From: Megachile rotundata | Taxonomy: Eukaryota > Arthropoda > Insecta > Hymenoptera > Megachilidae | Direction: 5' to 3' | Length of the DNA: 64,000 nt | Assembly (NCBI RefSeq): GCF_050947335.1 | Contig: NW_027473480.1 | Span: 124,001 to 188,000, forward strand | Shown: one piece after another, positions 43,538 through 59,987 of the stretch | Layout: the number at the start of each line of letters is the position of its first letter | Position numbering within the stretch: the stretch's first letter is position 1 | Notes under the pieces: generated by a model | Databases searched by the model: none | Seen by the model: only the letters and a program-made list of their open reading frames with translations | What the model was told of the DNA's origin: nothing | Made by a program: the position numbers and the translations under genes

Positions 43538-44600
43538 TGATCGATAGAACGACAATTACTATACTTATTACTCTTATTATTATCGATCTAACTCATATTA
43601 TTAGCCATATTATGCTTATATGATCGACAGAACGACAATTACTATACTTATTACACACACTGTTATCAATCTAACTCATATTATTAGCCATATTTTGCTA
43701 ATTTGATCGATAGAACGACAATCACTATACTTATTACTCTTATTATTATCAACATAAACTCATATTATTAACCATATTATGCTTATATGATCGATAGAAC
43801 GACAATTACTATACTTATTACTCTTATTATTATCAATCTAACTCATATTATTAGCCATATTATGCTTATATGATCGATAGAACGACAATTACTATACTTG
43901 TTACTCTTATTATTAACAATCTAACTCATATTACCAGCCATATTATGCTTAAATGATCGATAGAACGACAATTACTATACTTATTACTCTTATTATTATC
44001 AACCTAACTCATATTATTAGCCATATTATGCTTATATTATCGATAGAACGACGATTAATGTACTTATTACTGCTATTATTATCAATCTAACTCATATTAG
44101 TAGCCATATTCTGCTTATATGATCGACAGAGCGACAATTACTGTACTTATTACACTTACTATTATCAATCTAACTCATATTATTAGCCATATTATGCTTA
44201 TATGATCGATAGAACGACAATTACTATACCTATTACTCATACTATTATCAATCTAACTCATATTATTAGCCATATTATGCTTATATGATCGATAGAACGA
44301 CAATTACTGTACTTATTACTCATATCATTATCGATCTAACTCATATTATTAGCCATATTATGCTTATATTATCGATAGAACGACAATTACTGTACTTATT
44401 ACTCTTACTGTTATCAATCTAACTCATATTATTAACCATATTATGCAGATATGATCGATAGCAAGACATTTACTATACTTAATACTCCTATTATTATCAA
44501 CCTAACTCATATTATTAGCCATATTATGCTTAAATGATCGATAGAACGACAATTACTATACTTATTGCTCTTATTATTATGAATCTAACTCATATTATTA
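43538..44600 (+). repeat. 1.06-kb block, copy 2 of a pair 4732 bp apart
   Basis: This is the partner of 38806-39868 and carries the same rare markers. At 44601 the match to copy 1 ends (TTAGCC instead of TTAACC). The sequence then continues as the 2325-bp-displaced copy of the segment at about 42276, so a recombination junction lies at or near this point. Confidence 0.9.
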
Positions 44601-46938
44601 GCCATATTATGTAGATATGATCGATAGAACGACAATTACTATACTTATTACACTCACTATTATCAATCTAACTCATATTATTAACCATATTATGCAGATA
44701 TGATCGATAGAACTACAATTACTATACCCATTACTCTTATTATTATCAATCTAGCTCATATTATTAGCCATATTATGCTTATATGATCGATAGAACGACA
44801 ATTACTATACTCACTACTCTTATTATTATCAATCTAACTCATATTATTAGCCATATTATGCTTATATGATCGACAGAACCACAATTACTGTACTTATTAC
44901 ACTTACTATTATCAATCTAACTCATATTATTAGCCATATTATGCTTATATGATCGATAGAACGACAATTACTATACTTATTACACTCACTATTATTAATC
45001 TAACTCATATTATTAACCATATTATGCAGATATGATCGATAGCACGACATTTACTATACTTATTACTCCTATTATTATCAACCTAACTCATATTATTAGC
45101 CATATTATGCTTATATGATCGATAGAACGACAATTACTATACTTATTATTCTTATTTTTATCAACCTAACTCATATTATTAGCCATATTATGCTTAAATG
45201 ATCGATAGAACGACAATTACTATACTTATTGCTCTTATTATTATGAATCTAACTCATATTATTAACCATATTATGCAGATATGATCGATAGAACGACAAT
45301 TACTATACTTATTACTCATATCATTATCGATCTAACTCATATTATTAGCCATATTATGCTTATATGATCGACAGAACGACAATTACTATACTTATTACAC
45401 ACACTGTTATCAATCTAACTCATATTATTAACCATATTATGCTAATTTGATCGATAGAACGACAATCACTATACTTATTACTCTTATTATTATCAATCTA
45501 ACTCATATTATTCGCCGTATTATGCTTAAATGATCGATAGAACGACAATTACTATACTTATTACTCTTATTATTATCAATCTATCTCATATTCTTAGCCA
45601 TATTATGCTTATATGATCGATAGAACGACAATTACTGTACTCACTACTCTTATTATTATCGATCTAACTCATACTATTAGCCAAATTATGCTTATATTAT
45701 CGATAGAACGACAATTACTGTACTTATTACTGTTATTATTATCAATTTAACTCATATTATTAGCCATATTATGCTTAAATGATCGATAGAACGACAATTA
45801 CTATACTTATTACTATTATTATTATCAATCTTACTCATATTATTAGCTATATTATGCATATATGATCGATAGAACGACAATTACTGTACTTACTACTCTT
45901 ACCATTATCGATCTAACTCATATTATTAGCCATATTATGCTTAAATGATCGATAGAACGACAATTACTATACTTATTGCTCTTATCATTATCGATCTAAC
46001 TCATATTATTAACAATATTATGCAGATATGATCGATAGCACGACATTTACTATACTTATTACTCTTATTATTATCAACCTAACTCATATTATTAGCCGTA
46101 TTAAGCTTAAATGATCGATAGAACGACAATTACTATACTTATTACTCTCATTATTATCAATCTAACTCATATTATTAGCCATATTATGCTTAAATGATCG
46201 ATAGAACGACAATTACTATACTTATTACTCTTATTATTATGAATCTAACTCATATTATTAACCATATTATGCAGATATGATCGATAGAACTACAATTACT
46301 ATACCCATTACTCTTATTATTGTCAATCTAACTCATATTATTAGCCATATTATGCTTATATGATCGATAGAACGACAATTACTATACTTATTACTCTTAT
46401 TATTATCAATCTAACTCATATTATTAACCATATTATGCTTGTATGATCGATAGAACGACAATTACTATACTTATTATTCTTATTTTTATCTACCTAACTC
46501 ATATTATTAGCCATATTATGCTTAAATGATCGATAGAACGACAATTACTATACTTATTACTCTTATTATTATCAATCTAACTCATATTACTAGCCATATT
46601 ATGCTTAAATGATCGATAGAACGACAATTACTGTACTTATTACTCATATCATTATCGATCTAACTCATATTATTAGCCATATTATGCTTATATTATCGAT
46701 AGAACGACAATTACTGTACTTATTACTCTTATTGTTATCAATCTAACTCATATTATTAACCATATTATGCTTACATGATCGATAGAACGACAATTACTGT
46801 ACTTATTACTCTTATTATTATTAATCTAACTCATATTATTAACCATATTATGCAGATATGATCGATAGAACGACAATTACTATACTTATTACTCTTATTA
46901 TTATCAATCTAACTCATATTATTAGCCATATTATGTAG
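44601..46938 (+). repeat. Mosaic satellite segment, deleted version of the 36-mer
   Basis: This is satellite only. About 45540-45850 matches about 53012-53322 (CTATCTCATATTCTTAGCC, CATACTATTAGCCAAATTATG, TTACTGTTATTATTATCAATTT) at an offset of 7472 bp, which is 90 monomers plus two 84-bp monomers crossed. About 46130-46850 follows the order of the next part of the 36-monomer unit with pieces missing. It therefore looks like an ancestral or deleted relative of the amplified 36-mer. Confidence 0.8.
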
Positions 46939-49900
46939 ATATGATCGATAGAACGACAATTACTATACTTATTACACTCACTATTATCAATCTAACTCAT
47001 ATTATTAACCATATTATGCAGATATGATCGATAGAACTACAATTACTATACCCATTACTCTTATTATTATCAATCTAACTCATATTATTAACCATATTAT
47101 ACTTAAATGATCGATAGAACGACAATTACTGTACTTATTACTCTTATCATTATCGATCTAACTCATATTATTAGCCATATTATGCTTATATGATCGATAG
47201 AACGACAATTACTGTACTTACTACTCTTACCATTATCGATCTAACTCATATTATTAGCCATATTATGCTTATATGGTCGACAGAACGACAATTACTATAC
47301 TTAGTATTCTTATTTTTATCAACCTAACTCATATTATTAACCATATTATACTTAAATGATCGATAGAACGACAATTACTGTACTTATTACTCTTATTATT
47401 ATCAATCTAACTCATATTATTAGCCGTATTATGCTTAAATGATCGATAGAACGACAATTACTATACTTATTACTCTTATTATTATCAATCTAACTCATAT
47501 TATTAGCCATATTATGCTTATATGGTCGACAGAACGACAATTACTATACTTAGTATTCTTATTTTTATCAACCTAACTCATATTATTAGCCATATTATGC
47601 TTAAATGATCGATAGAACGACAATTACTGTACTTATTACTCTTATCATTATCGATCTAACTCATATTATTAGCCATATTATGCTTATATGATCGATAGAA
47701 CGACAATTACTATACTTATTACTCTTATTATTATCAATCTAACTCATATTATTAGCCATATTATGTAGATATGATCGATAGAACGACAATTACTATACTT
47801 ATTACACTCACTATTATCAATCTAACTCATATTATTAACAATATTATGCAGATATGATCGATAGCACGACATTTACTATACTTATTACTCTTATTATTAT
47901 CAACATAAACTCATATTATTAGCCATATTATGCTTATATGATCGATAGAACGACAATTACTGTACTTATTACTCTTATTCTTATCAATCTAACTCATATT
48001 ATTAACCATATTATGCAGTTATGATCGATAGCACGACATTTACTATACTTAATACTCCTATTATTATCAACCTAACTCATATTATTAGCCATATTATGCT
48101 TATATGATCGATAGAACGACAATTACTACACTTATTATTCTTATTTTTATCAACCTAACTCATATTATTAGCCATATTATGCTTAAATGATCGATAGAAC
48201 GACAATTACTATACTTATTGCTCTTATTATTATGAATCTAACTCATATTATTAACCATATTATGCAGATATGATCGATAGAACGACAATTACTATACTTA
48301 TTACTCATATCATTATCGATTCAACTCATATTATTAGCCATATTATGCTTATATGATCGATAGAACGACAATTACTATACTTATTACTCTTATTATTATC
48401 AATCTAACTCATATTATTAGCCATATTATGTAGATATGATCGATAGAACGACAATTACTATACTTATTACACTCACTATTATCAATCTAACTCATATTAT
48501 TAACCATATTATGCAGATATGATCGATAGAACTACAATTACTATACCCATTACTCTTATTATTATCAATCTAACTCATATTATTAGCCATATTATGCTTA
48601 TATGATCGATAGAACGACAATTACTATACTCACTACTCTTATTATTATCAATCTAACTCATATTTTTAGCCATATTATGCTTATATGATCGATAGAACGA
48701 CAATTACTATACTTATTACACTCACTATTATCAATCTAACTCATATTATTAACCATATTATGCAGATATGATCGATAGAACTACAATTACTATACCCATT
48801 ACTCTTATTATTATCAATCTAACTCATATTATTAACCATATTATACTTAAATGATCGATAGAACGACAATTACTGTACTTATTACTATTATCATTATCGA
48901 TCTAACTCATATTATTAGCCATATTATGCTTATATGATCGATAGAACGACAATTACTGTACTTACTACTCTTACCATTATCGATCTAACTCATATTATTA
49001 GCCATATTATGCTTATATGGTCGACAGAACGACAATTACTATACTTAGTATTCTTATTTTTATCAACCTAACTCATATTATTAACCATATTATACTTAAA
49101 TGATCGATAGAACGACAATTACTGTACTTATTACTCTTATTATTATCAATCTAACTCATATTATTAGCCGTATTATGCTTAAATGATCGATAGAACGACA
49201 ATTACTATACTTATTACTCTTATTATTATCAATCTAACTCATATTATTAGCCATATTATGCTTATATGGTCGACAGAACGACAATTACTATACTTAGTAT
49301 TCTTATTTTTATCAACCTAACTCATATTATTAGCCATATTATGCTTAAATGATCGATAGAACGACAATTACTGTACTTATTACTCTTATCATTATCGATC
49401 TAACTCATATTATTAGCCATATTATGCTTATATGATCGATAGAACGACAATTACTATACTTATTACTCTTATTATTATCAATCTAACTCATATTATTAGC
49501 CATATTATGTAGATATGATCGATAGAACGACAATTACTATACTTATTACACTCACTATTATCAATCTAACTCATATTATTAACAATATTATGCAGATATG
49601 ATCGATAGCACGACATTTACTATACTTATTACTCTTATTATTATCAACATAAACTCATATTATTAGCCATATTATGCTTATATGATCGATAGAACGACAA
49701 TTACTGTACTTATTACTCTTATTCTTATCAATCTAACTCATATTATTAACCATATTATGCAGTTATGATCGATAGCACGACATTTACTATACTTAATACT
49801 CCTATTATTATCAACCTAACTCATATTATTAGCCATATTATGCTTATATGATCGATAGAACGACAATTACTACACTTATTATTCTTATTTTTATCAACCT

Positions 49901-50096
49901 AACTCATATTATTAGCCATATTATGCTTAAATGATCGATAGAACGACAATTACTATACTTATTGCTCTTATTATTATGAATCTAACTCATATTATTAACC
50001 ATATTATGCAGATATGATCGATAGAACGACAATTACTATACTTATTACTCATATCATTATCGATCTAACTCATATTATTAGCCATATTATGCTTGT
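46939..50096 (+). repeat. 21-monomer higher-order repeat, 1744-bp period
   Basis: One full copy (46939-48682) is followed by about 1.41 kb of a second. The period is 21 monomers, one of them 84 bp. Markers at this spacing are CATATTATACTTAAATG (47341/49085 for the CCATATTATA part), CAACATAAACTC (47901/49645) and GCAGTTATGATCG (48015/49759). Each copy has two GGTCGACAG/CTTAGTATTC monomers. Small differences include TCGATTCAACTC near 48320 in copy 1. The unit ends near 50096 (TTGTATG versus TTATATG). A short ordinary stretch follows to 50231. Confidence 0.9.
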
Positions 50097-53000
50097 ATGA
50101 TCGATAGAACGACAATTACTATACTTATTATTCTTATTTTTATCTACCTAACTCATATTATTAGCCATATTATGCTTAAATGATCGATAGAACGACAATT
50201 ACTATACTTATTACTCTTATTATTATCAATCTAACTCATATTATTAGCCATATTATGCTTAAATGATCGGTAGAACGACAATTACTATACTTATTACTAT
50301 TATTATTATCAATCTTACTCATATTATTAGCTATATTATGCATATTTGATCGATAGAACGACAATTACTGTACTTATTACTCTTATCATTATCGATCTAA
50401 CTCATATTATTAGCCATATTATGCTTATATTATCGATAGAGCGACAATTACTGTACTTATTACTGTTATTATTATCAATCTAACTCATATTATTAGCCAT
50501 ATTATGCTTAAATGATCGATAGAACGACAATTACTATACTTATTACTCTCATTATTATCAATCTAACTCATATTATTAGCCATATTATGCTTAAATGATC
50601 GATAGAACGACAATTACTAAACTTATTACTCTTATTATTATGAATCTAACTCATATTATTAACCATATTATGCAGATATGATCGATAGAACTACAATTAC
50701 TATACCCATTACTCTTATTATTGTCAATCTAACTCATATTATTAGCCATATTATGCTTATATGATCGATAGAACGACAATTACTATACTTATTACTCTTA
50801 TTATTATCAATCTAACTCATATTATTAGCCATATTATGCAGATATGGTCGATAGAACGACAATTACTACACTTATTACTATTATTATTATCAATCTTACT
50901 CATATTATTAGCCATATTATGCTTATATGATCGATAGAACGACAATTACTATACTTATTACTCGTATTATTATCAATCTAACTCATATTATTAACCATAT
51001 TATGCTTGTATGATCGATAGAACGACAATTACTATACTTATTATTCTTATTTTTATCTACCTAACTCATATTATTAGCCATATTATGCTTAAATGATCGA
51101 TAGAACGACAATTACTATACATATTACTCTTATTATTATCAATCTAACTCATATTACTAGCCATATTATGCTTAAATGATCGATAGAACGACAATTACTG
51201 TACTTATTACTCATATCATTATCGATCTAACTCATATTATTAGCCATATTATGCTTATATTATCGATAGAACGACAATTACTGTACTTATTACTCTTATT
51301 GTTATCAATCTAACTCATATTATTAACCATATTATGCTTATATGATCGATAGAACGACAATTACTGTACTTATTACTCATATCATTATCGATCTAACTCA
51401 TATTATTAGCCATATTATGCTTATATGATCGATAGAACGACAATTACTATACTTATTATTCTTATTTTTTACAACCTAACTCATATTATTAGCCATATTA
51501 TGCTTAAATGATCGATAGAACGACAATTACTATACTTATTGCTCTTATTATTATGAATCTAACTCATATTATTAACCATATTATGCAGATATGATCGATA
51601 GAACGACAATTACTATACTTATTACTCATATCATTATCGATCTAACTCATATTATTAGCCATATTATGCTTATATGATCGACAGAACGACAATTACTATA
51701 CTTATTACACACACTGTTATCAATCTAACTCATATTATTAACCATATTATGCTAATTTGATCGATAGAACCACAATCACTATACTTATTACTCTTATTAT
51801 TATCAATCTAACTCATATTATTAGCCGTATTATGCTTAAATGATCGATAGAACGACAATTACTATACTTATTACTCTTATTATTATCAATCTAACTCATA
51901 TTATTAGCCATATTATGCTTATATGGTCGACAGAACGACAATTACTATACTTAGTATTCTTATTTTTATCAACCTAACTCATATTATTAGCCATATTATA
52001 CTTAAATGATCGATAGAACGACAATTACTGTACTTATTACTCTTATCATTATCGATCTAACTCATATTATTAGCCATATTATGCTTATATGATCGATAGA
52101 ACGACAATTACTATACTTATTACTCTTATTATTATCGATCTAACTCATATTATTAGCCATATTATGCTTATATGATCGACAGAACGACAATTACTATACT
52201 TATTACACACACTGTTATCAATCTAACTCATATTATTAGCCATATTATGCTAATTTGATCGATAGAACGACAATCACTATACTTATTACTCTTATTATTA
52301 TCAATCTAACTCATATTATTACCCGTATTATGCTTAAATGATCGATAGAACGACAATTACTATACTTATTACTCTTATTATTATCAATCTAACTCATATT
52401 ATTAGCCATATTATGCTTATATGGTCGACAGAACGACAATTACTATACTTAGTATTCTTATTTTTATCAACCTAACTCATATTATTAGCCATATTATGCT
52501 TAAATGATCGATAGAACGACAATTACTATACTTATTGCTCTTATTATTATGAATCTAACTCATATTATTAACCATATTATGCAGATATGATCGATAGAAC
52601 GACAATTACTATACTTATTACTCATATCATTATCGATCTAACTCATATTATTAGCCATATTATGCTTATATGATCGACAGAACGACAATTACTATACTTA
52701 TTACACACACTGTTATCAATCTAACTCATATTATTAACCATATTATGCTAATTTAATCGATAGAACGACAATCACTATACTTATTACTCTTATTATTATG
52801 AATCTGACTCATATTACTAACCATATTATGCAGATATGATCGATAGAACTACAATTACTATACTCATTACTCTTATTATTATCAATCTAACTCATATTAT
52901 TAGCCATATTATGCTTATATGATCGATAGAACGACAATTATTATACTTGTTACTCTTATTATTATCAATCTAACTCATATTACCAGCCATATTATGCTTA

Positions 53001-56000
53001 AATGATCGATAGAACGACAATTACTATACTTATTACTCTTATTATTATCAATCTATCTCATATTCTTAGCCATATTATGCTTATATGATCGATAGAACGA
53101 CAATTACTGTACTCACTACTCTTATTATTATCGATCTAACTCATACTATTAGCCAAATTATGCTTATATTATCGATAGAACGACAATTACTGTACTTATT
53201 ACTGTTATTATTATCAATTTAACTCATATTATTAGCCATATTATGCTTAAATGATCGATAGAACGACAATTACTATACTTATTACTATTATTATTATCAA
53301 TCTTACTCATATTATTAGCTATATTATGCATATTTGATCGATAGAACGACAATTACTGTACTTATTACTCTTATCATTATCGATCTAACTCATATTATTA
53401 GCCATATTATGCTTATATTATCGATAGAGCGACAATTACTGTACTTATTACTGTTATTATTATCAATCTAACTCATATTATTAGCCATATTATGCTTAAA
53501 TGATCGATAGAACGACAATTACTATACTTATTACTCTCATTATTATCAATCTAACTCATATTATTAGCCATATTATGCTTAAATGATCGATAGAACGACA
53601 ATTACTATACTTATTACTCTTATTATTATGAATCTAACTCATATTATTAACCATATTATGCAGATATGATCGATAGAACTACAATTACTATACCCATTAC
53701 TCTTATTATTGTCAATCTAACTCATATTATTAGCCATATTATGCTTATATGATCGATAGAACGACAATTACTATACTTATTACTCTTATTATTATCAATC
53801 TAACTCATATTATTAGCCATATTATGCAGATATGGTCGATAGAACGACAATTACTACACTTATTACTATTATTATTATCAATCTTACTCATATTATTAGC
53901 CATATTATGCTTATATGATCGATAGAACGACAATTACTATACTTATTACTCGTATTATTATCAATCTAACTCATATTATTAACCATATTATGCTTGTATG
54001 ATCGATAGAACGACAATTACTATACTTATTATTCTTATTTTTATCTACCTAACTCATATTATTAGCCATATTATGCTTAAATGATCGATAGAACGACAAT
54101 TACTATACATATTACTCTTATTATTATCAATCTAACTCATATTACTAGCCATATTATGCTTAAATGATCGATAGAACGACAATTACTGTACTTATTACTC
54201 ATATCATTATCGATCTAACTCATATTATTAGCCATATTATGCTTATATTATCGATAGAACGACAATTACTGTACTTATTACTCTTATTGTTATCAATCTA
54301 ACTCATATTATTAACCATATTATGCTTATATGATCGATAGAACGACAATTACTGTACTTATTACTCATATCATTATCGATCTAACTCATATTATTAGCCA
54401 TATTATGCTTATATGATCGATAGAACGACAATTACTATACTTATTATTCTTATTTTTTACAACCTAACTCATATTATTACCCATATTATGCTTAAATGAT
54501 CGATAGAACGACAATTACTATACTTATTGCTCTTATTATTATGAATCTAACTCATATTATTAACCATATTATGCAGATATGATCGATAGAACGACAATTA
54601 CTATACTTATTACTCATATCATTATCGATCTAACTCATATTATTAGCCATATTATGCTTATATGATCGACAGAACGACAATTACTATACTTATTACACAC
54701 ACTGTTATCAATCTAACTCATATTATTAACCATATTATGCTAATTTGATCGATAGAACCACAATCACTATACTTATTACTCTTATTATTATCAATCTAAC
54801 TCATATTATTAGCCGTATTATGCTTAAATGATCGATAGAACGACAATTACTATACTTATTACTCTTATTATTATCAATCTAACTCATATTATTAGCCATA
54901 TTATGCTTATATGGTCGACAGAACGACAATTACTATACTTAGTATTCTTATTTTTATCAACCTAACTCATATTATTAGCCATATTATACTTAAATGATCG
55001 ATAGAACGACAATTACTGTACTTATTACTCTTATCATTATCGATCTAACTCATATTATTAGCCATATTATGCTTATATGATCGATAGAACGACAATTACT
55101 ATACTTATTACTCTTATTATTATCGATCTAACTCATATTATTAGCCATATTATGCTTATATGATCGACAGAACGACAATTACTATACTTATTACACACAC
55201 TGTTATCAATCTAACTCATATTATTAGCCATATTATGCTAATTTGATCGATAGAACGACAATCACTATACTTATTACTCTTATTATTATCAATCTAACTC
55301 ATATTATTAGCCGTATTATGCTTAAATGATCGATAGAACGACAATTACTATACTTATTACTCTTATTATTATCAATCTAACTCATATTATTAGCCATATT
55401 ATGCTTATATGGTCGACAGAACGACAATTACTATACTTAGTATTCTTATTTTTATCAACCTAACTCATATTATTAGCCATATTATGCTTAAATGATCGAT
55501 AGAACGACAATTACTATACTTATTGCTCTTATTATTATGAATCTAACTCATATTATTAACCATATTATGCAGATATGATCGATAGAACGACAATTACTAT
55601 ACTTATTACTCATATCATTATCGATCTAACTCATATTATTAGCCATATTATGCTTATATGATCGACAGAACGACAATTACTATACTTATTACACACACTG
55701 TTATCAATCTAACTCATATTATTAACCATATTATGCTAATTTAATCGATAGAACGACAATCACTATACTTATTACTCTTATTATTATGAATCTGACTCAT
55801 ATTACTAACCATATTATGCAGATATGATCGATAGAACTACAATTACTATACTCATTACTCTTATTATTATCAATCTAACTCATATTATTAGCCATATTAT
55901 GCTTATATGATCGATAGAACGACAATTATTATACTTGTTACTCTTATTATTATCAATCTAACTCATATTACCAGCCATATTATGCTTAAATGATCGATAG

Positions 56001-57369
56001 AACGACAATTACTATACTTATTACTCTTATTATTATCAATCTATCTCATATTCTTAGCCATATTATGCTTATATGATCGATAGAACGACAATTACTGTAC
56101 TCACTACTCTTATTATTATCGATCTAACTCATACTATTAGCCAAATTATGCTTATATTATCGATAGAACGACAATTACTGTACTTATTACTGTTATTATT
56201 ATCAATTTAACTCATATTATTAGCCATATTATGCTTAAATGATCGATAGAACGACAATTACTATACTTATTACTATTATTATTATCAATCTTACTCATAT
56301 TATTAGCTATATTATGCATATTTGATCGATAGAACGACAATTACTGTACTTATTACTCTTATCATTATCGATCTAACTCATATTATTAGCCATATTATGC
56401 TTATATTATCGATAGAGCGACAATTACTGTACTTATTACTGTTATTATTATCAATCTAACTCATATTATTAGCCATATTATGCTTAAATGATCGATAGAA
56501 CGACAATTACTATACTTATTACTCTCATTATTATCAATCTAACTCATATTATTAGCCATATTATGCTTAAATGATCGATAGAACGACAATTACTATACTT
56601 ATTACTCTTATTATTATGAATCTAACTCATATTATTAACCATATTATGCAGATATGATCGATAGAACTACAATTACTATACCCATTACTCTTATTATTGT
56701 CAATCTAACTCATATTATTAGCCATATTATGCTTATATGATCGATAGAACGACAATTACTATACTTATTACTCTTATTATTATCAATCTAACTCATATTA
56801 TTAGCCATATTATGCAGATATGGTCGATAGAACGACAATTACTACACTTATTACTATTATTATTATCAATCTTACTCATATTATTAGCCATATTATGCTT
56901 ATATGATCGATAGAACGACAATTACTATACTTATTACTCGTATTATTATCAATCTAACTCATATTATTAACCATATTATGCTTGTATGATCGATAGAACG
57001 ACAATTACTATACTTATTATTCTTATTTTTATCTACCTAACTCATATTATTAGCCATATTATGCTTAAATGATCGATAGAACGACAATTACTATACATAT
57101 TACTCTTATTATTATCAATCTAACTCATATTACTAGCCATATTATGCTTAAATGATCGATAGAACGACAATTACTGTACTTATTACTCATATCATTATCG
57201 ATCTAACTCATATTATTAGCCATATTATGCTTATATTATCGATAGAACGACAATTACTGTACTTATTACTCTTATTGTTATCAATCTAACTCATATTATT
57301 AACCATATTATGCTTATATGATCGATAGAACGACAATTACTGTACTTATTACTCATATCATTATCGATC

Positions 57370-58531
57370 TAACTCATATTATTAGCCATATTATGCTTAT
57401 ATGATCGATAGAACGACAATTACTATACTTATTATTCTTATTTTTTACAACCTAACTCATATTATTAGCCATATTATGCTTAAATGATCGATAGAACGAC
57501 AATTACTATACTTATTGCTCTTATTATTATGAATCTAACTCATATTATTAACCATATTATGCAGATATGATCGATAGAACGACAATTACTATACTTATTA
57601 CTCATATCATTATCGATCTAACTCATATTATTAGCCATATTATGCTTATATGATCGACAGAACGACAATTACTATACTTATTACACACACTGTTATCAAT
57701 CTAACTCATATTATTAACCATATTATGCTAATTTGATCGATAGAACCACAATCACTATACTTATTACTCTTATTATTATCAATCTAACTCATATTATTAG
57801 CCGTATTATGCTTAAATGATCGATAGAACGACAATTACTATACTTATTACTCTTATTATTATCAATCTAACTCATATTATTAGCCATATTATGCTTATAT
57901 GGTCGACAGAACGACAATTACTATACTTAGTATTCTTATTTTTATCAACCTAACTCATATTATTAGCCATATTATGCTTATATGATCGATAGAACGACAA
58001 TTACTATACTTATTATTCTTATTTTTTACAACCTAACTCATATTATTAGCCATATTATGCTTAAATGATCGATAGAACGACAATTACTATACTTATTGCT
58101 CTTATTATTATGAATCTAACTCATATTATTAACCATATTATGCAGATATGATCGATAGAACGACAATTACTACACTTATTACTCATATCATTATCGATCT
58201 AACTCATATTATTAGCCATATTATGCTTATATGATCGACAGAACGACAATTACTATACTTATTACACACACTGTTATCAATCTAACTCATATTATTAACC
58301 ATATTATGCTAATTTGATCGATAGAACCACAATCACTATACTTATTACTCTTATTATTATCAATCTAACTCATATTATTAGCCGTATTATGCTTAAATGA
58401 TCGATAGAACGACAATTACTATACTTATTACTCTTATTATTATCAATCTAACTCATATTATTAGCCATATTATGCTTATATGGTCGACAGAACGACAATT
58501 ACTATACTTAGTATTCTTATTTTTATCAACC
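57370..58531 (+). repeat. 7-monomer duplication (581 bp) nested in 36-mer copy 3
   Basis: About 57370-57950 is repeated at about 57951-58531. The TTTTTTACAACC monomer occurs twice (57447 and 58028), then TATGAATCT, TCATATCATT, ACACACACTGTTATC, GAACCACAATCAC, GCCGTATT and GGTCGACAG in the same order. Copies 1 and 2 of the 36-mer lack this second pass, so the duplication happened after the third copy formed. A private CTACACTT near 58170 marks the second pass. Confidence 0.9.
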
Positions 58532-58659
58532 TAACTCATATTATTAGCCATATTATACTTAAATGATCGATAGAACGACAATTACTGTACTTATTACTCT
58601 TATCATTATCGATCTAACTCATATTATTAGCCATATTATGCTTATATGATCGATAGAAC

Positions 58660-59987
58660 GACAATTACTATACTTATTACTCTTATTATTATCGATCTAA
58701 CTCATATTATTAGCCATATTATGCTTATATGATCGACAGAACGACAATTACTATACTTATTACACACACTGTTATCAATCTAACTCATATTATTAGCCAT
58801 ATTATGCTAATTTGATCGATAGAACGACAATCACTATACTTATTACTCTTATTATTATCAATCTAACTCATATTATTAGCCGTATTATGCTTAAATGATC
58901 GATAGAACGACAATTACTATACTTATTACTCTTATTATTATCAATCTAACTCATATTATTAGCCATATTATGCTTATATGGTCGACAGAACGACAATTAC
59001 TATACTTAGTATTCTTATTTTTATCAACCTAACTCATATTATTAGCCATATTATGCTTAAATGATCGATAGAACGACAATTACTATACTTATTGCTCTTA
59101 TTATTATGAATCTAACTCATATTATTAACCATATTATGCAGATATGATCGATAGAACGACAATTACTATACTTATTACTCATATCATTATCGATCTAACT
59201 CATATTATTAGCCATATTATGCTTATATGATCGACAGAACGACAATTACTATACTTATTACACACACTGTTATCAATCTAACTCATATTATTAACCATAT
59301 TATGCTAATTTAATCGATAGAACGACAATTACTATACTTATTACTCTTATTATTATCGATCTAACTCATATTATTAGCCATATTATGCTTATATGATCGA
59401 CAGAACGACAATTACTATACTTATTACACACACTGTTATCAATCTAACTCATATTATTAGCCATATTATGCTAATTTGATCGATAGAACGACAATCACTA
59501 TACTTATTACTCTTATTATTATCAATCTAACTCATATTATTAGCCGTATTATGCTTAAATGATCGATAGAACGACAATTACTATACTTATTACTCTTATT
59601 ATTATCAATCTAACTCATATTATTAGCCATATTATGCTTATATGGTCGACAGAACGACAATTACTATACTTAGTATTCTTATTTTTATCAACCTAACTCA
59701 TATTATTAGCCATATTATGCTTAAATGATCGATAGAACGACAATTACTATACTTATTGCTCTTATTATTATGAATCTAACTCATATTATTAACCATATTA
59801 TGCAGATATGATCGATAGAACGACAATTACTATACTTATTACTCATATCATTATCGATCTAACTCATATTATTAGCCATATTATGCTTATATGATCGACA
59901 GAACGACAATTACTATACTTATTACACACACTGTTATCAATCTAACTCATATTATTAACCATATTATGCTAATTTAATCGATAGAAC
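58660..59987 (+). repeat. 8-monomer duplication (664 bp) nested in 36-mer copy 3
   Basis: About 58660-59323 is repeated at about 59324-59987, exactly 8 x 83 bp apart. The GCTAATTTAATCG monomer appears at 59304 and 59968. At the first one the sequence turns into the start of the block (AATTACTATAC, TTATTATCGATCT). At the second it continues as in earlier 36-mer copies (AATCACTATAC, GAATCTGACTC). Together with the 581-bp duplication this explains why the fourth GCATATTTG marker is displaced by 4233 bp instead of 2988. Confidence 0.9.
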
